Shown here: positions 54,200 through 63,000 of the stretch, piece by piece | Numbering within the stretch: the first letter of the stretch is position 1 | Layout: each line of letters opens with the position of its first letter | NCBI GenBank assembly: GCA_028277185.1 | Contig: JANQGQ010000012.1 | Location: 372,001 to 436,000, forward strand | Direction: 5' to 3' | DNA: 64,000 nt | Source: Woeseiaceae bacterium | GTDB taxonomy: Bacteria > Pseudomonadota > Gammaproteobacteria > Steroidobacterales > Woeseiaceae | Notes under the pieces: model-generated | What the model was told of the DNA's origin: nothing | The model's database searches: none | What the model saw: only the letters and a program-made list of their open reading frames with translations | Position numbers and translations under genes: made by a program

Positions 54200-55809
54200 T
54201 GGAAACCGGTATAGAGGAGCGGGGCGCCGGCTTTCGGATGCCCGCTTTCGTTTACACCGTCCCCCCGCTTGCCTGGGCGCTGCTGATCGCCGCGGTCGTG
54301 GCGTGCATCTTCGCAATGAGCGATGCACTTGGACAGATGTGGCGCTGGTGGTTCGACAGGCCTGAGTACAGTCATGGCAGCTTGATGCCGCTGATCGCGG
54401 CGTTCTTGATCTGGCAGCGCCGTGACGAGCTGATGCAGGTCAGGTTTACCGGCGCGTGGTCGGGCCTCGTCGTGGCGCTGGCCGGTCTCTGCGTGTACTT
54501 TCTCGGCGAGCTCGCGACGGTCTACACGCTGACTCAGTACGGCTTCGTCATCATCCTGTTTGGGCTCGTGCTTTCGCTGGTCGGTTACGAAGCGTTCAAA
54601 CTGTTGTTCGTGCCGTTGCTGATTCTGTTGTTCATGCTGCCGCTGCCGAACTTCATCTACAACAATCTTTCGGCAGAGCTTCAGCTCATTTCCTCGCAAC
54701 TGGGTGTCGCGCTGATTCGTTTGTTCGACATCAGCGTGTTTCTCCAGGGCAACGTTATAGATCTCGGCATCTATCAGCTCGAGGTGGCCGAGGCGTGCAA
54801 TGGCCTCCGCTACCTGTTTCCGCTCATGGCCTTCGCTTTCGTCGTTGCCTACTTCTTCAAGGGCGCACTGTGGAAGCGGATTCTGATCTTCATAGCCGCG
54901 ATACCGCTGACGATTCTGATGAACGGTTTGCGGGTGGGCCTGATCGGTGTGATGGTCGACCGTTGGGGCATTCAGATGGCCGAGGGATTCGTACACGACT
55001 TCCAGGGCTGGATCATGTTCATGATCAGCGCCTTGATTCTGGTCGGGTTCATGTTCCTCCTCGGCAAGATCGGTAGCGAGAAGCTGCCGAGCCGCGAGCT
55101 GTTCGGCGTCGCCTTGCCCGAGCCGCTTGGCAAGGACGTCGAGCGCCGATCCACTTCGACGCCCGCTTCCTTCGTTGTCACCGGCGCACTCGTGATCGTG
55201 CTCGCCCTGAGCTTCGCGATGACCATTCCCAATCGCGACGAGGCTATTCCGGAGCGCAGCGACTTCGCCATGATGGACCTCACCGTCGACGGCTGGTCGG
55301 GGCGCCGGTCACAGATCGAGCAGGTCTATATCGACGCGCTCAAGGTAGACGACTACTTCATGGGCGATTTCGTTCACGCGGACGAACGCGCACCGGTCAA
55401 CTTCTACGTGGCCTGGTACGACTCACAGCGTGCCGGACAGTCGGCGCACTCGCCGCGATCGTGCATTCCGGGCGGCGGCTGGGAGATCTCGAGCATCGAC
55501 GAGCACGTTCTCGACGGTCTCGAGGTCGGAGACGATCCGCTCAAGGTCAACCGGGTCGTCGTCGAACTCGGCAACGACCGGATGCTGGTCTACTACTGGT
55601 TCCAGCAGCGCGGCCGCGTGATCACGAACGAGTATCTCGCGAAGTGGTATCTGTTCTGGGACAGCCTCACCCGAAACCGTACCGACGGTGCGCTGATTCG
55701 CTTCGTGGCACCGATGCCGAGCGACAGCTCCGAGGAGGAGGCGGACGAGGCGCTGCGTTCGTTCGCCGCGTCGATGCTTCCGAACCTCGAGGAATTCGTG
55801 CCGAATTGA
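54196..55809 (+). CDS. xrtD: XrtD-type exosortase fused to EpsI-like domain
   Basis: 537 residues. The N-terminal half is polytopic (about eight TM segments) with the exosortase catalytic triad positions in order: Cys201 in EACNGLRYLFP, Arg246 in MNGLRVGLIG, His267 in GFVHDFQGW. The C-terminal half (about 330-537; ERSDFAMMDLTVDGWSGRR, then DDYFMGDF, VNFYVAWYDSQRAGQSAHSPRSCIPGGGWEI) is an EpsI domain fused to it, the arrangement known for VPLPA-CTERM-specific XrtD. It cuts and transfers proteins with VPLPA-like tails; three such proteins lie in this window. It lies directly after the repeat lipoprotein. Confidence 0.92.
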   Translation: MMETGIEERGAGFRMPAFVYTVPPLAWALLIAAVVACIFAMSDALGQMWRWWFDRPEYSHGSLMPLIAAFLIWQRRDELMQVRFTGAWSGLVVALAGLCVYFLGELATVYTLTQYGFVIILFGLVLSLVGYEAFKLLFVPLLILLFMLPLPNFIYNNLSAELQLISSQLGVALIRLFDISVFLQGNVIDLGIYQLEVAEACNGLRYLFPLMAFAFVVAYFFKGALWKRILIFIAAIPLTILMNGLRVGLIGVMVDRWGIQMAEGFVHDFQGWIMFMISALILVGFMFLLGKIGSEKLPSRELFGVALPEPLGKDVERRSTSTPASFVVTGALVIVLALSFAMTIPNRDEAIPERSDFAMMDLTVDGWSGRRSQIEQVYIDALKVDDYFMGDFVHADERAPVNFYVAWYDSQRAGQSAHSPRSCIPGGGWEISSIDEHVLDGLEVGDDPLKVNRVVVELGNDRMLVYYWFQQRGRVITNEYLAKWYLFWDSLTRNRTDGALIRFVAPMPSDSSEEEADEALRSFAASMLPNLEEFVPN

Positions 55810-56038
55810 GCCGCGCGTCGTTCGCGCTTCGCTTCAGGTTCGCGCCGTAAGCTCCTGACCCGTGGCGGCCGTAAACGCGATGTATTACGAACGTCTTTTG
55901 TCGTCGCGATAACTACTCGAAAACGTCAAGCCGAGTACAACTGAATTCAATATTTCCTGATCACTCTGCGTCTGGGGCGCGGAAGCGCTCTGTTTCGTTT
56001 ACGAAAACAACTAAAGACTTCCTCAGGAGGATTCACGA

Positions 56039-56776
56039 ATGAGATTCAAGGCACTGCTTGCAGTAGTAGCTCTTGCGCTCGGATTCACGGGTACAGCGAC
56101 GGCGCAGGTCCAGGATGGTTCCGCCGCCGATGGCACCCTGTTTCTGACCGTGTTCGATCCGATTCGCGGTGAGACTTACAACGTCGATCTCGGTACGAGT
56201 ATTTCCGACTACCTTGCCGCCCCGACGGGTTTCGCAGCCGACGCAGGTCTGGCTACGTGGCTCGGTGGCGCTTCCGACCCCGGCGCCATTCTGTTCGACG
56301 TTGGCCTCGTCAACTTCGGCGACGGTAGCGATCTTGCTGCCGGAACGTTCGGCGCGTTGATCACGGCGAACGGCGTCCCCGACGCGCCTGCCGATTTCTC
56401 GTTCGGGAGCACCCTGCTGCAGAACATGCAAAGCTACGTCGCAGGTATCAACGGTTCGATCGCAAATGCCAACAGCATCGCGACGAGCGGCGCGGGCTAC
56501 TTTGCCGATCCGTTCACCTGGAACGGCAACGTTGGCCAGGCGCTCGGCGGCACGACCACGGGCGGCGCTATCGACTCGGCCATCGCGCTCTACTCGATTC
56601 TGGCAACGCCCACCGGCGCTGGCCAGGACTGGGTTGTCGAGCAAGTCACGAGCCTGGTTCTGAACGGCGACGGTTCGCTCTCGATTATTCCGATCCCGGC
56701 TGCCGGCTGGCTGCTCCTCTCTGCGCTGGCAGGGCTCGTGGGCATTGCACGCCGCCGCAGAGCCGCTCTCGCCTGA
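56039..56776 (+). CDS. VPLPA-type C-terminal sorting-signal protein
   Basis: 245 residues. A signal peptide (LLAVVALALGFTGTATA) starts it; the tail is LSIIPIPAAGWLLLSALAGLVG followed by ARRRRAALA, i.e. P-x-P-A, hydrophobic helix and basic end. Mature part: a low-complexity Gly/Ala/Asn-rich beta region (LINGDGS-like loops) with no Cys. It follows a canonical AGGAGG ribosome-binding site, so it is probably well expressed. It is the tagged protein nearest the XrtD gene, so a likely substrate. A 229-bp non-coding gap precedes it. Confidence 0.88.
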   Translation: MRFKALLAVVALALGFTGTATAQVQDGSAADGTLFLTVFDPIRGETYNVDLGTSISDYLAAPTGFAADAGLATWLGGASDPGAILFDVGLVNFGDGSDLAAGTFGALITANGVPDAPADFSFGSTLLQNMQSYVAGINGSIANANSIATSGAGYFADPFTWNGNVGQALGGTTTGGAIDSAIALYSILATPTGAGQDWVVEQVTSLVLNGDGSLSIIPIPAAGWLLLSALAGLVGIARRRRAALA

Positions 56777-56836
56777 TCAGCTTTACTGCACGACCCCTGA
56801 TTTCCCTTTATTTGGCTTTTCAAGGAGCAATAAACC

Positions 56837-58300
56837 ATGAAACGCATGACACAGAAGCAGGTTGCGCTTGCGCTGGCCGCTGCCCTCGGCAGCACGGCTG
56901 CATTCGCACTGCCTCCGGGTGACACGATTACGACGGACATCAACGCCTACATCGGCGGTGCAACCGCTCAGGACGGCCAGTTCGAGAACGTCGCGACGAG
57001 TTTCTGCCTGGATACGCCGGACGTGTACCTCATCGGTGCCGCCGGTGCTGCCGGTCGCACGATCACCTGCACGCTGGACGCCGCTGCTTTCGGCGGTCTG
57101 AATGCAGGCAATGCAACGATCGCAATCCACAAGAGTTCGACGGGTTCCTCCGAGGGCGTTTTCCCGGTTAACCAGCCGACGCTCGGTGCTTCGGCTCTGA
57201 ACTTCCTGACCGACACCAGCGGTTGCGTTCTCGATTCGCCGAACCTCTATACCTGCGATACTTCCCTGCCGAACGTCACGCTGACGGCGCAGCCGCCGGA
57301 TGCCGGTCTGTCGGACGTGGAGCCGTCGCTGTTCACGGGGCAGAACCAGCCTGGTGCGTACAGCACGTACAGCACCGACTTCACCGGACTCAACGTCGTC
57401 AGCACGAACCAGGTGCTGTTCGCCCCGATCGTGAACGAAGCGTTCCGGGATGCTCTGCAGGCCGTTCAGGGCCTGACGGTGGGTGCTGAAGACGTCGACA
57501 ACGTACCGAGCCTGACGACCGCGCAACTTACGGCGATCTTCACCGGCCAGATCGGCAACTGGAACGAGTTCCTGGACGTGAACGGCGTCGCTATCACTGC
57601 GAATCCGGCCGTGACGGCAGCCAACCTCGATCCGCAGAACACCGAGGCGAAGGTCTGCGTCCGCACCAACGGTTCCGGTACCAACGCTACGTTCCGTGCG
57701 AACATCGTTCGGCAGGAGTGTATTGCCGGAGCGCCGAACACGCTGACCTTCTCTTTCGGTAACCCCGAGCTGGTAGCGAACCAGAGTTCCGGCCTCATGG
57801 ATGGCTGCGTCGACGTCGCGGATAATCGCGACAGCAACGGCAACCCGGCGAAGTGGGCTATCGGCTACAACGCCACGGAGCGCAACCCCGGGCCTGCTTA
57901 CGGTCGCGGCGATTATCGCTTCATCAAGGTTGACGGTGTGGCGGCAACGTCCGAAAACGCGGTCAGGGGCATCTACACGTACTACGGCGAAGCAAGCTTC
58001 CAGTTCCGCGGCGACGTAGCCACGTACGTAGACGTCGCCAACGGCGCGGATCTCTCCACGATCTACACCGAGCTCGCGTCGAGTCTCGCCACGCCGGCCT
58101 CGCTCGAAACCACGGTTCACGAGTGGGGCAACACGGGTAACCTGGCGCTGACGGCCAACGGCTTCCCCGCAACGCCGAACAACGGCTTCGATCCGAGCGC
58201 GCCGGTTACGCCGTGGACGAAGTCCAACGCTGCCGGCACCAACAACTGCATCGAGCCGCGGCTCGATGGCGGTGAAGTTGTTCGCATCGATGAGAACTAA
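56837..58300 (+). CDS. PstS-like extracellular substrate-binding protein
   Basis: 487 residues. It has a signal peptide (VALALAAALGSTAAFA). Motifs of the phosphate/anion-binding PstS-like superfamily: VPSLTTAQLTAIFTGQIGNWNEF, then RTNGSGTNATFRANI, and AIGYNATERNPGP. At least eight Cys appear in pairs (SFCLD, ITCTL, GCVLD, YTCDT, VCVRTN, ECIAG, GCVDV, NNCIEP), suggesting disulfides in an extracellular domain. It has no VPLPA tag. AAGGAG precedes the ATG; a strong terminator follows. Ligand unknown. Confidence 0.82.
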   Translation: MKRMTQKQVALALAAALGSTAAFALPPGDTITTDINAYIGGATAQDGQFENVATSFCLDTPDVYLIGAAGAAGRTITCTLDAAAFGGLNAGNATIAIHKSSTGSSEGVFPVNQPTLGASALNFLTDTSGCVLDSPNLYTCDTSLPNVTLTAQPPDAGLSDVEPSLFTGQNQPGAYSTYSTDFTGLNVVSTNQVLFAPIVNEAFRDALQAVQGLTVGAEDVDNVPSLTTAQLTAIFTGQIGNWNEFLDVNGVAITANPAVTAANLDPQNTEAKVCVRTNGSGTNATFRANIVRQECIAGAPNTLTFSFGNPELVANQSSGLMDGCVDVADNRDSNGNPAKWAIGYNATERNPGPAYGRGDYRFIKVDGVAATSENAVRGIYTYYGEASFQFRGDVATYVDVANGADLSTIYTELASSLATPASLETTVHEWGNTGNLALTANGFPATPNNGFDPSAPVTPWTKSNAAGTNNCIEPRLDGGEVVRIDEN

Positions 58301-58378
58301 GGAACTTCTTCTGGCGCGCACTCTTCCCCCGCGCGCTGTCTGCAGGGAAGCAGCGACAAATCGTCCATCGTGACGTTC

Positions 58379-58404
58379 AGGGGCGGCTCGTTCGAGCCGC
58401 CCCT
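58379..58404 (+). terminator. Intrinsic terminator after the PstS-like gene
   Basis: Twelve-bp perfect stem AGGGGCGGCTCG/CGAGCCGCCCCT (tip TT) followed by TTTCTTTCTC. It should separate the exosortase/EPS transcript from the two-partner secretion genes. Confidence 0.9.
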
Positions 58405-58483
58405 TTTCTTTCTCGTAGACGTAACAAGACTGACCACTACAGTTGATACAACGAACAGCAAGAAGACGATACCGGGGCTGGCA

Positions 58484-60079
58484 ATGATTTGCGTTCTGTT
58501 ACGCAAGCGCCAAAGCATTTTCGCATTCGGCAGCATGACATTGATCCTGCTGCTGTTTACGTTTTCTCCGCTGTACGCGCAGGACGAAGCGAACGTGTTT
58601 CCGGTTTGGGAGTACCGTGTTCTCGGCAACAGCCTGTTGTCCGGGATCGACATAAGCGAAGCCGTGTATCCGTTCCTCGGTCCTGGCGCAGACTTCGAAA
58701 CGATCGACGATGCGAGGAGGGCGCTCGAACAGCGCTATCGCGACGCGGGCTATCCGAGCGTCCTCGTCGACATTCCCCAGCAGACCGTGGGCGACGACGG
58801 CGTCGTGCGATTGCGCGTGACCGAGGCGACGATCGACCGGGTTCGGGTCTCCGGCGCCCGCTATCGTTCCGGCCGGCGGATTCGGTCGCAGTTCGCGTCG
58901 CTGGAAGAAGGCGACGTGCTGTATGTCCCGGGTCTCAACGACGATCTGCAATCGGCCGCGCGTAGCAACGCCGGCGTGTCCATCGATCCGGTTCTCCGGC
59001 CGGGACGGCGGCCCGGCACGACCGAAATCGAGCTTCGCGTGCGCGACGAGTTTCCCGGAGAAGCGCGCCTCGGGCTCGACAACAACTACTCGCGCGATAC
59101 GACCGAGCTTCGGGCGACCGCCTCGCTGGGCTACAACGATTTCTGGGGCCGCGGCGACAGCCTTTCGCTGCAGTACCAGACGGCGCCCGAAGATACCGAG
59201 GAAGTGCAGGTGCTTGCCGCCACTTACCTGCTGCGGCCGAGGAACAGCGAGTGGATCTTCGCAGGCTACGGCGTCAACTCGGACAGCGACGTTGCCACGG
59301 TCGGCGACATCGCGGTCATCGGCAAGGGCCGTATCTTCGGTTTCCGCGGGATTCGCACCCTGTTCGCCGGCGCCGGCGGTTTCGCATCATTGTCCATGGG
59401 CATCGACTACAAGGATTTCGACGACACGATTACGCTGGATCCGGAGACGGGGCTCGACACGGCGATCAGTTATTGCGCCTTCAGTGCCGGCATCAACGCC
59501 GGCTATGCAGGCGGGAAACAGTCGCTGAGCGGAGGCGTGACGGCCAATATCGGTTTGCGCAATCTCTGCAACTCGCGGAACGAGTTCGAGGACAAGCGCT
59601 TCAAAGGTAAGCCCAACTACTTCTTCCTTCGCGGACAGCTCGACTACGAGCGCGAGCTGATCGGCGACTTTCTGCTGAGCGTGAGAACCGGCTTCCAGCT
59701 CACGCCGGACCCGCTGATCACCAACGAACAGTTCGCGCTCGGCGGGCACAACTCGGTTCGCGGCTACCTTCAGTCCGAGCTGCTGTCGGACATTGGCTTG
59801 ACGTCCAGTCTGCAGATCGTAACGCCCGACGTGTTCGGCTTTACCGGTGCTGCAAGCGGCCGCGGTTTCGTCTTTTTCGACTGGGGCGGGGGGCGCATCC
59901 GCGATGTGCTTCCCGATCAGGAAAGCGAGTTCGAACTCTACTCCGCCGGGATCGGCATGAACATCGACGTGTTCGAGCGTCTGAGCGGTTCCTTTTCCTG
60001 GTCCGTGCCGCTCGAGGACGGCCCGGTGACCGCCCGCGACGACGACCGCTGGATCTTCGACTTCGGATACTCGTTCTAG
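58484..60079 (+). CDS. FhaC/ShlB-type two-partner secretion transporter (TpsB)
   Basis: 531 residues from an ATG giving a signal peptide (SMTLILLLFTFSPLYAQ). Two POTRA-like domains lie at about residues 35-105 (WEYRVLGNSLLSGIDISEAV) and 110-180 (IDRVRVSGARYRSGRR), followed by a 16-strand-type barrel. The VRGY motif of the L6 loop is present in FALGGHNSVRGYLQ near residue 425, and the protein ends in GYSF. It should secrete the large exoprotein encoded immediately downstream (start follows the stop directly). Upstream starts would run through the terminator and are rejected. Confidence 0.93.
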   Translation: MICVLLRKRQSIFAFGSMTLILLLFTFSPLYAQDEANVFPVWEYRVLGNSLLSGIDISEAVYPFLGPGADFETIDDARRALEQRYRDAGYPSVLVDIPQQTVGDDGVVRLRVTEATIDRVRVSGARYRSGRRIRSQFASLEEGDVLYVPGLNDDLQSAARSNAGVSIDPVLRPGRRPGTTEIELRVRDEFPGEARLGLDNNYSRDTTELRATASLGYNDFWGRGDSLSLQYQTAPEDTEEVQVLAATYLLRPRNSEWIFAGYGVNSDSDVATVGDIAVIGKGRIFGFRGIRTLFAGAGGFASLSMGIDYKDFDDTITLDPETGLDTAISYCAFSAGINAGYAGGKQSLSGGVTANIGLRNLCNSRNEFEDKRFKGKPNYFFLRGQLDYERELIGDFLLSVRTGFQLTPDPLITNEQFALGGHNSVRGYLQSELLSDIGLTSSLQIVTPDVFGFTGAASGRGFVFFDWGGGRIRDVLPDQESEFELYSAGIGMNIDVFERLSGSFSWSVPLEDGPVTARDDDRWIFDFGYSF

Positions 60080-63000
60080 ATGGCTGCTGCGACGCTCATA
60101 CGCGTTTGCGTCGTTTCCGTTGCCGGTGCCTGTGGGTCGGCTGCGGTCGCCCAGTCGCTGCCGCAGCCCTGCGCAACCGGCACCTGCGGCCCGAACGGTC
60201 CGTCGGTATTCGTCAGCGCCGGGGAGGTCAACACCGTTCGCGTCGGCGAGAGCCTGCTGACGGTCGAGCAGCTCACCGATCGCGCGATCCTGAATTGGTC
60301 GACGTTCAACATCGGCCCCGACGCCCGGGTCGACTTCATCCAGCCCACGGTCACGTCCGTAGCGCTCAACCGGATATTCGACTCGAGCCCGAGCCGGATT
60401 GCCGGCGCCCTGACCGCGAACGGGCAGGTGTACCTGATCAACGGCAACGGCATCGTTTTCACGCCGACGGCGCAGATCGACGTCGGTTCACTGCTTGCGT
60501 CGAGTCTCGAGATCGACAGCGAGATCTTCACGTCGATCGGGATCGCCAACGCCGTCAGTGCGAATCGCGCCTCACTCGAGGGAACGCCCGACAGCGGCTT
60601 CGTGGTCGTGGAAGACGGCGCCGAGATCGGCGTTGCGAGCGGCGGCCGGGTGCTGCTGTTCGCGCCGGAGGTTCGTAACGACGGGAGCATCGTGGCGCCG
60701 GACGGGCAGGTGCTGATCGCGGCCAGCGAGGGCAAGGTCTACCTGTCTCCGTCAGAGGACTCCGAGCTCCGCGGCCTGCTCGTCGAAGTCGAAGTCGGCG
60801 GCGTGGTTCAGAACGACGGCTCGATCAGCTCGCCGCGAGGCAATGTGACCTTGATGGGGGCGTCGGTCAACCAGAACGGCCTGATCTCGGCGACGACGAG
60901 CGTGCAGGCGAACGGCAGCATCCGCCTGCTGGCACAGGACGGCGCAGTCATCGCGGGAACGGCGAACGCGCGTGAGGCTGTTGCCACGCAGAGCGGCGAA
61001 CTCAGTATCGGTGCCGGCAGCGTGACCACCGTGCTGCCTGAAACCGATTCTGAGTTGACGGCCGTTGACGAACAGCCGCAGGCGCTGTCCGAGATCCGGC
61101 TGTTGGGCCGTACGATCGACATCGGCGAAGGCGCGGCGCTGGTGGCAAACGGAGGACGGATCGATGCGCGCGCCGTCGTCAACCCCGTGCAGGCAGTCGA
61201 CAGGACCGTGGCCCCGGACGACGAAACCGCCATTCGTGTCGCAAGCGACGCGGTCATCGACGTATCGGGCGACGACTCGGCGGTGATCGCCATGGAGCGC
61301 AACATTCTCGAGTTCGAGCTTCGCGGCAACGAACTCGCGGACTCGCCGATCCAGCGCGACGGCCCGCTGCGCGGTGCTACGGTTGCCGTGGATGCCCGTC
61401 GCGGCACGCCGCTCGCGGACACGTCGGCCATCGCGTCAACCATCCAGCGAAGCGTCGGCGAACGGCTGTCCGCGGGTGGCGAAATCTCGCTGTTCTCGCA
61501 GGGAGCGGTTTCTCTCGCCGAGGGCTCGGTACTGAACGTGTCCGGCGGCAGCGTTCGGTATGAGGACGGCTTCACGGCGATAACCCGGCTTGCCTTCGAC
61601 GACGGCCGGATCATCGATATCGGTAACGCGGATCCCGGTCTCCGCTACAGTGGAATTGCCGACGTTTTCGTCAAGGACTATGACCGATGGGGCGTCATGG
61701 AGATGTTCACGAGCTCCAGCCCCGGGTCAGGCTTCGCGTTCGAGGCGGGGTACATCGAGGGCAAGGACGCGGGGGTCATCAACTTGCGCGGCGCCGACCT
61801 CGAACTGGGCGCCGGGATCGTCGCCGACACGGTTGCGGGACGGTATCAGCGTCAGCTTGCAACCGAACTACCCGACGACGTCAGCGCGTTCTTGCGGCCG
61901 TTCGAGCAGGCGCCCGCAGGCGGCCGGCTTGCCATCGACCTGGCCCTCGACCTTTCCGTCGTTCGCGATGTCGCGATCGCCGGCGGGACGAACGGCCTCG
62001 TCGGGATATCTGACGAAGACAGTCCGCCGGCTTTGGTGCTGTTGGACGATACGCTCTCGGATATCGGCCTCAGCGAATTCAGTCTGAGAACCAATGGCAG
62101 TTTCGATTTTCTCGACGATGCGAGGCTCGGGATGCGGGACGGTGGCCGCTTCTCGGTACTCGCGGGCGATACGCTGCTTGCGGGCGATATCGACATCGTG
62201 TCCGGTCAGGTGGATGTGAGAGCCGAGTCGCCGGTGGAGCAGGCTTCGGCCTTGACGGTTGCCGATGGCGCCAGCATCGACGTCTCCGGCCGCTGGGTCA
62301 ACGACAATCCGATTCTCGACCCGCCACGGGCGCGCCTCGCGATCGACGGAGGTCGCGTCGATCTGGCGGCCAACGGCGATCTGGTGCTGGAGTCCGGATC
62401 GACGATAGAAGCAAACGGTGGCGCCTGGCTCGATGAGAACGACGTTCTTACGGCGGGTGCCGGCGGCGATCTCAGTTTCGTCGCCGAAGGCCTGGAAGGC
62501 TCGCGGCTTACGCTCGACGCTGCGCTCAGCGCCTACGCGCTTCATACGGGCGGAGGACTCACGGTTGCCTCGGACAGCATTCGCGTCAGCAGTGCGGCCG
62601 CTGTCGAGGCGAACGCCTTCGTCGTCGATCCGGACTTCTTCCGCCAGGGCGGCTTCGAGCGGATTCGTTTGATTGCGAACACCGAGTCGCTGCTGATCGA
62701 CGCGGGCGAAGACATCCGGGCCCGGCAGCAGAACTACGAACTCGTCGATGGTTTCGATCTCGTCGGCGGGCAACGCCGGCTTGCGGACCTCGCCGCCATC
62801 CTGACCCTGCCCGTCGAGGAACGCCGGGCGTCATCGCTCGAATTCGACGTTGTGCAGACCACGTTGTTGGTGCCGACGCTCGGCGTGTTGGAGGTCGGCA
62901 GCGGTGCGACCGTCGCGGTCGATCCGGGTGGCTCCGTTACGCTCGTTTCCGACGGGAGCATGTTCGTGGACGGCAGCGTGCTGGCGCCGGCCGGATCGAT

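Noticed and set aside
56783..58321. Minus-strand frame of about 510 codons opposite the PstS-like gene
   Set aside because: Same reason: the plus strand has a signal peptide, conserved motifs, a ribosome-binding site and a terminator.
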